This document shows positions 35,145 through 42,392 of a DNA stretch of 64,000 nucleotides, piece after piece (position 1 is the first letter of the stretch; every line of letters begins with the position of its first letter). Below the pieces are notes generated by a model that saw only the letters and a program-made list of their open reading frames with translations, ran no database searches and was not told the origin of the DNA. The stretch covers positions 1 through 64,000 of the forward strand of contig NZ_SNZH01000008.1 of assembly GCF_004363655.1 (NCBI RefSeq), written 5' to 3'. This DNA is from Tahibacter aquaticus (lineage in GTDB: Bacteria > Pseudomonadota > Gammaproteobacteria > Xanthomonadales > Rhodanobacteraceae). Both the position numbers and the translations under genes were made by a program.

Positions 35145-35623
35145 GCCGACTGATCCAGCGTGTGCAAACGGCCGCCTCAGGGCGGCCGTTTGCGTCGTGG
35201 GGGAAGTGTGCACGTCAGCGCTTTGTGCCTGATATCCCGATTCGTTTTGTGCCATGGTGTTTTCGGTTCGCCGCGCTGGCTGGCCCCGTTGCCCGTTCCG
35301 ATCCGCATTGGAAGGTGTATTTCGAGTGCCTCCATCCAGATCGGCGACGCCGCCGCGCATGCGGGCGGCGAGTACGGCGGCTGGGAGTCTCCGGCCCTCG
35401 CCGTAGCGTAGGTTGGGGTAAGCCCCACGCACACCCCCGACATCGCGGCCTGCCACCCGCAAACAACCCATGCCCGGGCAATGTTCGCCTCTTGCCGCAT
35501 TGAAACTAATTTTATTGTTTTATACGTATACTTTGAACGAAGTGCCGAAAGGTGGCTTCGCCAGGGGTTTTTCGCCGGGTGGAATACCGCGATGTCGGGG
35601 GTGTGCGTGGGGCTTACCCCGGC
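35145..35623. other. Intergenic region holding a terminator and a long inverted repeat pair
   Basis: Holds the yceI terminator (35166-35191), the REP pair (35408-35628) and, between the two repeat arms, an AT-rich stretch (35500-35540). No gene is supported. Confidence 0.6.
35166..35191 (+). terminator. Terminator of the YceI gene
   Basis: Eleven-bp perfect stem AAACGGCCGCC / GGCGGCCGTTT around TCAG, 21 bases after the stop; T-run short. Confidence 0.75.
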
Positions 35624-35628
35624 CTAGG
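35408..35628. repeat. Inverted pair of 41-base REP elements
   Basis: Left copy 35408-35448 (head GTAGG), right copy 35587-35628 in inverse orientation (head CCTAGG). The two arms share 34 identical bases (starting GGGGTAAGCCCCACGC, ending ACATCGCGG) and enclose 138 bases. The stem contains its own small hairpin, GGGGT-AA-GCCCC. The right copy runs into the coding end of the CoA-transferase gene and supplies its stop codon (TAG, 35624-35626). Confidence 0.8.
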
Positions 35629-36835
35629 TTTCAGCATCTGTTGCAATACCTGCGGCCGGCGCGAATTGCTGCGAGGACTCGTCGATCGCCGCGTTGTGCT
35701 GGCCCAGCGTCGGCGCGGCGAACGGCTCCGGGCCTGGCGTGCGGCTGAAGGTGAGCGGGCGGGTCAGGCCGCGGTAGCTGCCGACGACCGGATGCGCGAC
35801 GGTCGCGATCATGTCCTCGGCCTGCACCTGCGGGTGGTCGAACATGTCCTCGACCCGGCGCGCGGCGGCGCAGGGCACGTCGTCGCCGAATTCGGCTTCC
35901 CATTCCAGTGCTGTCCTGGCCAGCAGCGCCGAGCGCAGCTGCGGCACGATTTCCGCCGCACGCTGGGCGCGCTTGCGCACGCTGTCGTAGCGCGTGTCGG
36001 CGGCCAGGCCGGCCAGGCCGGTCTTGGCGCACAGCGCTTTCCAGAAATGCGGTGTATTGGCAGAAAGGTACAAATGCCCTTCACGTGCGGGGTGGATGCC
36101 GGTCACGCCGCCCGAATGCATGTCGCGGCCCACGTCCAGCGGTTCGCCCTCGGCCCAGATCAGCCGTGCCGACTGCATGGTCAGCGCACTGCGCAGCAGC
36201 GATACGCCGACCACCTGGCCGCAGCCGCTGCGCTCGCGTTCGTACAGCGCCGAGGCCACGCCGCTGGCGACCAGGGCCGCGGCGTAGTAGTCGACCACCG
36301 AGCCGTAGACCACTTCCGGCGTGCCGCCGCGGCGGCCCTGCAACACGCAGATGCCGGTCAGGCTTTGCAGCACCTGGTCGTAGCCGGCCTTGTCCTTGAG
36401 TGGGCCGCGCTCGCCGTAGCCGGTGACGGCGCAGTAGATCAGGCGCGGGTTGAGCAGGGCCAGTCGTTCGGCGTCGATGCCGAGGCGGCGCGGCACGCTG
36501 GGGCGAAAATTGTGTACAAGTACGTCGGCCTCTCGCACCAGGCGCAGCAGGGCGGCCAGTCCCTGCGGGGTTTTCAGGTCCAGCACCACGCCGCGCTTGC
36601 TGCGGTTGACGCCGAGAAAGGCGCGGCTTTCCGCTTCCAGCGTGGAAGGGTATTTGCGCAGGTTGTCGCCATCGGGCGGCTCGACCTTGATCACGTCGGC
36701 GCCTTGGTCGGCCAGCAGGGTGCAGCCATAGGGACCGGCGATATAGGCGCTCAGATCGAGTACGCGCACGCCGCTGAGCGGTCCGGGCGGGCCGCTGCGC
36801 GCGGCGTGGTCGAAGGGGCTGGCATCCTTTGGCAT
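35624..36835 (-). CDS. Class III (CaiB/BaiF-type) CoA-transferase
   Basis: 403 residues. Motifs: LSGVRVLDLSAYIAGPYGCTLLADQGADVIKVEPPDGDNLR (N-terminal CoA-binding fold), FLGVNRSKRGVVLDLKTPQG, LVHNFRPSVPRRLGID, and VVDYYAAALVASGVASALYERERSGCGQVV, whose Asp sits where the catalytic aspartate of the family lies. It moves CoA between carboxylic acids; the acid pair cannot be told. It is 136 bases downstream of the GH127 gene on the same strand. A CitE-like CoA-ester lyase gene lies 11 kb upstream, a combination known from C5-dicarboxylate pathways, but distance makes a joint pathway speculative. Its last codons and stop fall in a REP element. Confidence 0.88.
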   Translation of the reverse strand: MPKDASPFDHAARSGPPGPLSGVRVLDLSAYIAGPYGCTLLADQGADVIKVEPPDGDNLRKYPSTLEAESRAFLGVNRSKRGVVLDLKTPQGLAALLRLVREADVLVHNFRPSVPRRLGIDAERLALLNPRLIYCAVTGYGERGPLKDKAGYDQVLQSLTGICVLQGRRGGTPEVVYGSVVDYYAAALVASGVASALYERERSGCGQVVGVSLLRSALTMQSARLIWAEGEPLDVGRDMHSGGVTGIHPAREGHLYLSANTPHFWKALCAKTGLAGLAADTRYDSVRKRAQRAAEIVPQLRSALLARTALEWEAEFGDDVPCAAARRVEDMFDHPQVQAEDMIATVAHPVVGSYRGLTRPLTFSRTPGPEPFAAPTLGQHNAAIDESSQQFAPAAGIATDAET

Positions 36836-36971
36836 GGCTACTGTCCGTGGGTTCCTGCATGCGGCAGTGCGCAGGCGAGTGAGGCGGTAGCGAGTCTGCG
36901 CCGGGTCGCGCGGGCGACACAGCGCAGTGGCCTAGTTTCATGCCGTAGAAAAACTTGGGAGAGGCGTATAT

Positions 36972-38798
36972 TCACGCGCCGGCGAGGGACAGCCAAGTGA
37001 TGCGCCAGCTGCCGTCGCTGCGGCCGCCACTGAGGAAATACGGCTGGAACAGCAGCGGTGCGCGCCCGGCCGGGGCGAGTTCGAGCACGGGTACATCGGT
37101 CCAGTCGAGTTCCTGCAGCGCCGCCCCGGCGTCGGCGGGCAGGTGCACGGTTTCCTGGGTCTTGTAGCCGTCGATCAGGCCGGTGGCAAAGGCCAGCGGG
37201 CCGCGCGTGACGGCGACGTAGGCGTCGTCCAGTACCTCCTGCTGCACCAGGCTGCCGTCGGGTGCACGCGATTCCTGCACATTGCGGTTGCGCCGTATCT
37301 GCAGCCGCGGCTGCAGCGGCAATTGCAGCACGACGACGTCGCCGGTCTGCCATTCCCGCGCGATGCTCAGGTAAGCACCGGCTTGCACGTGGTCGACCGG
37401 ACGGTTGTTGACGCTGGCCTGCGCTGCCTCGGCCCAGGCTGGAATGCGCAGGCGCAAGGTGAAGGCGCGCGGCATGTCGATGGTGATCTGCACACCTATC
37501 GTGCCGGTGTACGGATAGCGCGTGGTCTGGCGCAGTTCCAGGCGGCCGCCGTCGGCGAAGCAGACCTGGCTGGTGCTGGCGCCGTAGAGATCCAGCGTGA
37601 CCTGGCCGTGCGCGTCGACGCGGCAGAACAGCGCCGGCAGTTCCTCCAGCGCCATGGCGCCGCTGGATTTGCAGCAGCGCCAGTACGTGGTGTGAATACG
37701 TTTACCATTGGGGAAAATGTAATAACACCAATTTTCCCCGTCGGGTGCCTGCGCCGCGAGCAGGTCGTTATAGGCCGTGCGTTCGATCTCGTCGGCATGG
37801 CGTGGCTGGTCGGACGCCAGCAGCAGTTCGCGGTTGAGCTGCAGCCAGGCCAGGGTAGAGCAGGTTTCCACATAGCCCTGCGGACTGAAGGCACCCGGTG
37901 CGTTGAACACCTCGCGCGAGCGGTGCGCGACGCCGCCCCAGGGGCCGCCGCCCAGGCTCAGGTGATGCGTCTGCACGCTGTGCCAGAGCCGCTCCACCGC
38001 TTCGCGCCAGTCGTCCCGGCCGCTGGCCTGGCTCAGCTTGGTCAGGCCGACCAAGTTCCACAGCAGCTGGTAGGCCTTGCCGGTGGCGATTTCCGCCGCG
38101 TCGGCACCGGCCAGGGCTTTGCGGAGCAGGGCCAGCGCCGGATTCGCATCGGCCTGCTCCAGCACGCGTTCGGCCAGCGCGCGATAGCGCGCGTCGCCGC
38201 TGTGCGCATGCAGGGTCATCGCCGCGTCCATCAGCACCGTGGCCGACAGGCCATGGTGATTGCCCAGCTCGCAGATATCCAGCCCGCCCGGGCCGAAGGT
38301 GGCGATGCACAGGTCGCCGATGCGCTGCGCCGCGGCCAGATAGGTTTCGCCGCCGAGTACGCGATGCGTTTCGACCAGGCCGAGTATCAGGTACGCATGT
38401 ACCCAGACATCCCAGGTGCGCAGGCTGGGCGCGCCATCCCAGCTCGGCGGCTTGGGCGGCTGCGGCTGCATGAAGCGGCGCGCGGCGGCATAGGTGCCGA
38501 GGTAGCCGTCAGGCTGCTGCTGTGCCAGCAGATAGTCGGCCACGCGGCGCAATGCTGTCTGCAGCACCGCGTCGTTCGAGCGCGCGCAGGCCTTGGCCGC
38601 GGCATACAGCCATTTGCCGGCGTGCTCGCCGTACCAGTCGCCTTCGTGGTTGTTTTCGCGATGCGCCGCGCCGAACAGGACGATGGCCGGACTGTCGGGG
38701 CCGGCGATGAAATGGCTCAGGCGGCCGCGCAGATTGGCCTCCAGCGCAGCGCCCAGCAGTCCGCCGACGCGGGTTTGCACCGTTGCGTGCTGGCTCAT
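36972..38798 (-). CDS. Glycoside hydrolase family 127 (DUF1680) protein, beta-L-arabinofuranosidase type
   Basis: 608 residues from ATG 38798, which overlaps the stop of the upstream gene (ATGA). The alpha/alpha-barrel catalytic region spans about 30-420, with GDWYGEHAGKWLYAAAKAC, DGYLGTYAAARRF and WDVWVHAYLILGLVETHRV. A Cys-rich motif at ETCSTLAWLQLNRELLL and YWRCCKSSGAMALEELP matches the zinc-bound catalytic cysteine site of GH127. C-terminal beta domains follow. No signal peptide is seen, so it is probably cytoplasmic or needs another route. Family members remove beta-L-arabinofuranose from plant glycans; the exact linkage here is inferred. Translationally coupled with the barrel/SUMF1 protein, so they probably act on the same material. 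Confidence 0.85.
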   Translation of the reverse strand: MSQHATVQTRVGGLLGAALEANLRGRLSHFIAGPDSPAIVLFGAAHRENNHEGDWYGEHAGKWLYAAAKACARSNDAVLQTALRRVADYLLAQQQPDGYLGTYAAARRFMQPQPPKPPSWDGAPSLRTWDVWVHAYLILGLVETHRVLGGETYLAAAQRIGDLCIATFGPGGLDICELGNHHGLSATVLMDAAMTLHAHSGDARYRALAERVLEQADANPALALLRKALAGADAAEIATGKAYQLLWNLVGLTKLSQASGRDDWREAVERLWHSVQTHHLSLGGGPWGGVAHRSREVFNAPGAFSPQGYVETCSTLAWLQLNRELLLASDQPRHADEIERTAYNDLLAAQAPDGENWCYYIFPNGKRIHTTYWRCCKSSGAMALEELPALFCRVDAHGQVTLDLYGASTSQVCFADGGRLELRQTTRYPYTGTIGVQITIDMPRAFTLRLRIPAWAEAAQASVNNRPVDHVQAGAYLSIAREWQTGDVVVLQLPLQPRLQIRRNRNVQESRAPDGSLVQQEVLDDAYVAVTRGPLAFATGLIDGYKTQETVHLPADAGAALQELDWTDVPVLELAPAGRAPLLFQPYFLSGGRSDGSWRITWLSLAGA

Positions 38799-40966
38799 GC
38801 GGCGTCGGCCACGCAGCGGAAACCGATCATGCCGCTGCGGTCCCGGCCCGGTGCCATGAGCAGGTACTTGCCGTGCTGGTCCAGCCGCAGTGCCTGTGGG
38901 AAGTACCAGTGCGAAGTCTGCGGCTGGTAGGCACTGCCGCCGCGCAGCACCGCGGCGCGGGTGTGCTCGTCGTGGTATTCGTCGGTCCACTGCCAGACGT
39001 TGCCGACCAGGTCGAGCAGGCCGAACGGACTGGCCGCCTGCGGATACGCATCGACGTCGGCCGGTGCCGTCAGGTAACGGCCGCGGTTGCGTGGCGGCAC
39101 GCACGTCTCGTCCCAGGCATTGCCCCAGGGATAACTGCGGCCGTCGCTGCCCTGGGCGGCGTACTGCCATTCCCATTCCCGCGGCAGGCGCTTGCCGGCC
39201 CAGCGCGCGTAGGCGCGGGCGTCTTCCAGCGACACCCAGGTGACGGGCTTGTTGTCCCAGCCGGGCGGTGGCGCACCGTCGATCCAGTGCTGCAGAAAGC
39301 GCTGTGCATCGGCCGGACGATAGGCGCTGGCCTGCAGGAACGCATGGAACGCGGCGTTGGTCACCGGCGTGCGGTCGATGAAAAAGCGCGGCAGCGCGAG
39401 GCGGCGCCGGTGATACCGCCGCGGCGTGGATTCCCAGGCATATTGCACATCGAGGCCGGCCCAGTTCTGCCCCTCCACCTCGATACCGCCGACCGCGAAA
39501 TCGAACTCGCCGGCGGGAATCTCGATCATGTCCGGCGGCGCCTGCGTGGCCGCCGCTGTGGCTTCCACGGCAACGCAGTGCTGCGGCAAGGGCTGCCAGC
39601 GGTCGCTCAGCGACTGCAGCGGCGTCAGGGCGAATTCGCGCATGCGTGCCAGCAGCGGCGCGAGCGCGGCTGCGTCGACATTGGGCTCCAGCGTGAGCAC
39701 AGCGCCGAAGCCGCGCGCCTCCAGCGCAAACGCCAGCACGGCGCGGCTGCCGTCCAGGCGCGGCTGCAGTTCGAGGCCGTGCCAGAGATCGAAATAGCGC
39801 CGGCCGTCCACGTGGCCTACGGCGATCTGCTCGCCGTCGACGGTATATTCGTTGCGATTGATCAGTGTCCACAATGCGCGATCATCGCCCGGGAAACGGC
39901 TGGCGAACACGCCGTTGTGCACGGTACGCACATACGGACGCCAGTGCGCGCTGACCAGCAGCGCGGCGCAGGCGCGGCTGACGGTCATGATGCGCTGCAG
40001 GCTGGCGGCATCGCGCGGGGTCAGGCCGTTCCAGATGCCCCAGATGTTTTCCCAGGCGTTGTAGCCGATGCCGTTGAAGAAGATGTGCTGCAGATCGTGG
40101 TTGCGTTCGCGGCCCCAGCGGTTTTCGTAGTTGATCATGTGGCGCGGTTCCAGCCACTTGAACTTCGCCACCGAGGGAATGAATTCCAGCGGCGCCTTCT
40201 TGCCCCAGCTCTGCAGGTTCCAGTTGAGCTGTTCCTCGGCGCTGATGGTGGATTCGGGCTGTACCACCACGCCAATGCCGCGCCGGGCGCAGGCATCGAC
40301 GAACGCGCGCGGCACGCCGTTGTAGGTATCGCCGTTGATGCCGTCGGCGCCGATGGCGACGAGGATATCGGCGATGGCTTCCCAGTCGGGCTGGCCTTCG
40401 GGCCGCGTGCCGTTGTCCCAGGGCATGGTCGGCAGGAAGACCTTGACGCCGCGGCGATGGAAATCGGCGACCGCGCCGCGCAGGCCTTCCAGGCCGCCGG
40501 GCAGGCTGCGGGCCAGGTCGAACTGGTTGCGCTCGTCGATACCGATGTTCGGATAGACCGGCCAGACCAGCACGCTGTCGAGGCCACCGTAGCGCGCCTC
40601 GACGTCGTCGAGATAGCGGTCGACGGTATAGCAGCCGGCGACGGGGTCGTAGAAATAGCGGTCTTCCACCATCATCTGCGCCTGCACGAGATTGCGCTGC
40701 GACCAGGCCAGGTCGTCGCGCCGGTACATCGCGTCGTCGTAGCCGATGCGGATCAGGTGTTCGCGGCGCCAGGCCACCAGCTCGCGGACCCAGTCGTCCG
40801 CGCTGCCGTCCACGTCCATCTTCCACTGGCCTATGTCGGCGAAGGGCCAGCCCGGCGCCTTGCCCGGCGTGGGCAGATAGCGCTGTGTCAGTACATGTGA
40901 AAACTTGTACTCGGTGCGGACCGGCTGGTCGGGCAGGTCGTAGGGCGACAGGTCGGAACAGTTCAT
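38795..40966 (-). CDS. Two-domain protein: glycosidase-like barrel fused to a SUMF1/FGE-fold domain lacking the catalytic cysteines
   Basis: 723 residues. The N-terminal ~470 residues read as a TIM-barrel carbohydrate-active region with a C-terminal beta domain: DSVLVWPVYPNIGIDERNQFD, GVKVFLPTMPWDNGTRPEG, IGADGINGDTYNG and VVQPESTISAEEQLNW provide plausible acids (Asp in DGINGDT, Glu in QPEST). I do not recognise a numbered GH family. Residues about 490-723 are an FGE-sulfatase/SUMF1 fold: IEIPAGEFDF, PRFFIDRTPVTNAAFHAFL, PVTWVSLEDARAYARWAGKRLPREWEWQYAAQG, YPWGNAW, GLLDLVGNVWQWTDEY, LRGGSAY and GFRCV. The cysteine pair after the RGGS motif, required for formylglycine formation, is missing, so this module is probably a binding module. 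No signal peptide. It overlaps GH127 by four bases. Confidence 0.75.
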   Translation of the reverse strand: MNCSDLSPYDLPDQPVRTEYKFSHVLTQRYLPTPGKAPGWPFADIGQWKMDVDGSADDWVRELVAWRREHLIRIGYDDAMYRRDDLAWSQRNLVQAQMMVEDRYFYDPVAGCYTVDRYLDDVEARYGGLDSVLVWPVYPNIGIDERNQFDLARSLPGGLEGLRGAVADFHRRGVKVFLPTMPWDNGTRPEGQPDWEAIADILVAIGADGINGDTYNGVPRAFVDACARRGIGVVVQPESTISAEEQLNWNLQSWGKKAPLEFIPSVAKFKWLEPRHMINYENRWGRERNHDLQHIFFNGIGYNAWENIWGIWNGLTPRDAASLQRIMTVSRACAALLVSAHWRPYVRTVHNGVFASRFPGDDRALWTLINRNEYTVDGEQIAVGHVDGRRYFDLWHGLELQPRLDGSRAVLAFALEARGFGAVLTLEPNVDAAALAPLLARMREFALTPLQSLSDRWQPLPQHCVAVEATAAATQAPPDMIEIPAGEFDFAVGGIEVEGQNWAGLDVQYAWESTPRRYHRRRLALPRFFIDRTPVTNAAFHAFLQASAYRPADAQRFLQHWIDGAPPPGWDNKPVTWVSLEDARAYARWAGKRLPREWEWQYAAQGSDGRSYPWGNAWDETCVPPRNRGRYLTAPADVDAYPQAASPFGLLDLVGNVWQWTDEYHDEHTRAAVLRGGSAYQPQTSHWYFPQALRLDQHGKYLLMAPGRDRSGMIGFRCVADAA

Positions 40967-41078
40967 GAGGGACGATTCTCAGGCGCTGCCGCACAGGGCG
41001 GCAAGCGTGGCGATGACGGGGTGTTTGCGCTGCGCGCTGCTGGCGCGATGCGCGCGACCGGAGCGCAGGCGTCGCGAC

Positions 41079-42392
41079 TCACGGCACCAGTGCCTGATAG
41101 ACAAGATTGTAGTAGCGGTGCTGCAGCTTCGGCAGATCGTGCGCGCCGCCGCGCGGCAGGTATTGCAGCAGCAGGATCGCGACCAGGTCTTCCGCCGGGT
41201 CGACGGTGTAGTACGTCGATGACGCGCCGGACCAGCCGAACTGGCCGTTCGTGCCGAGCCGGCCGCGCTTTGCCGCGTCGAGCAGTACCGAGCCGCCGAG
41301 GCCGAAGCCTTCGCCGTCGGGCAGGCCGGTCACGGACAGGCCGGGTTGTGTGAGGTGGTCGTGCAGCATCAGCTCGACCGTCTTGCGGCCGAGCAGCGGT
41401 GTGCCGCGTTCGAGCAGCATCTGGGAAAAGCGCCAGTAGTCCTGCGCAGTCGAATACAAACCGCCGGCGCCGCTGTCGTACGGCGTCAGGCGTGCGCCGG
41501 GTTCGCGCGCGCTGATCTGGTCGGCGGGCACGAGGTGGCCGCTGTCGTCGGACGACACGAAGTCGGGCACGCGTCCGCGCGCAGCGGCATCGACAGCGAA
41601 GCCAGTGTCGCGCATCTGCAGCGGCACGAACACGCGCTCGCGCAGGAACTGCGCGTACGGCTGCCCGGATACGACTTCGACGAGACGGCCCGCGATGTCC
41701 GTGTTGACGCCGTCGTAGCGGAAACGCGTGCCGGGATCGGCGCCGAGCGGCGCGCGAGCGGCGCGCTCGGCGTAGTCGCTCAGGCTCGCCGCCTCGCGCA
41801 GGTTCGCCTGTTCGAGCAGGCTCGTCGCGGTTTCGCCGGAGACGGTCGCGAAGCCCGCGGTATGGGTCAGCAAGTGCCGGATTGTGATCGGCCGCGCAGG
41901 CTGGCGCAGTTGCGGCGCTGCGGGCGTGCCGCCGGTATACACCTGTACATCGGCGAACGCGGGCAGGTAATTGCCGATCGGGTCGTCGAGGCTGAGCCGG
42001 CCCTCTTCGAGCAGCAGCAGCACGGCGACGCTCGCGATGGTTTTGCTCATGGAATAGATGCGGAAGATGGCATCGGTGCGCATCGGCTGCGTGCGGGCGA
42101 GATCGCGGTGGCCGTAGGCCCGGTAGTGCACGACCTTGCCGTGTCGCGCGACCAGCGCGACGGCGCCGAGATAGGCGCCGGGGCGCGTCGCTTCGCTCAG
42201 GAACGCATCGATGCGTTGCAGGCGCTGCACGGAAAAGCCCTCGACCGTGGGTTCCGGTCGCCTGCCGGTGGCGGGTTTCGCGCGATTCCCGCCTTCGATG
42301 TCGGCTGCCGGCAACGATGGGGTCTGCCCTGCGTGCGCGCTCGCCGCCGCAAGGACGGCGAGCCACGCAAACGTGCGCAGGCGACCTACCAC
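41079..42392 (-). CDS. Exported serine hydrolase of the beta-lactamase class C / esterase family
   Basis: 437 residues with a signal peptide (MVGRLRTFAWLAVLAAASAHAG). The active-site motifs are SMSK (SxxK, in IFRIYSMSKTIAS, near residue 116), YDGVN (YxN) and a late GQFGWSG region in place of KTG. This family includes D-amino peptidases, esterases and transglycosylation enzymes. It overlaps the end of the TonB receptor gene by seven bases, which ties the two functionally: a hydrolase acting on whatever the receptor imports (for example an ester-linked siderophore or acylated sugar) is a reasonable inference. Confidence 0.87.
   Translation of the reverse strand: MVGRLRTFAWLAVLAAASAHAGQTPSLPAADIEGGNRAKPATGRRPEPTVEGFSVQRLQRIDAFLSEATRPGAYLGAVALVARHGKVVHYRAYGHRDLARTQPMRTDAIFRIYSMSKTIASVAVLLLLEEGRLSLDDPIGNYLPAFADVQVYTGGTPAAPQLRQPARPITIRHLLTHTAGFATVSGETATSLLEQANLREAASLSDYAERAARAPLGADPGTRFRYDGVNTDIAGRLVEVVSGQPYAQFLRERVFVPLQMRDTGFAVDAAARGRVPDFVSSDDSGHLVPADQISAREPGARLTPYDSGAGGLYSTAQDYWRFSQMLLERGTPLLGRKTVELMLHDHLTQPGLSVTGLPDGEGFGLGGSVLLDAAKRGRLGTNGQFGWSGASSTYYTVDPAEDLVAILLLQYLPRGGAHDLPKLQHRYYNLVYQALVP

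Noticed and set aside
38795-39500. Formylglycine-generating (sulfatase-activating) enzyme activity for the SUMF1 domain
   Set aside because: The catalytic cysteine pair after the RGGS motif is missing (RGGSAYQPQTSHWYFP) and no sulfatase gene lies nearby.
36972-39872. A 966-residue protein running from the SUMF1 region into GH127
   Set aside because: The first ~360 codons are an out-of-frame, Arg/Ala-rich shadow of the barrel/SUMF1 gene; GH127 wording begins at the ATG at 38798, which overlaps the upstream stop.
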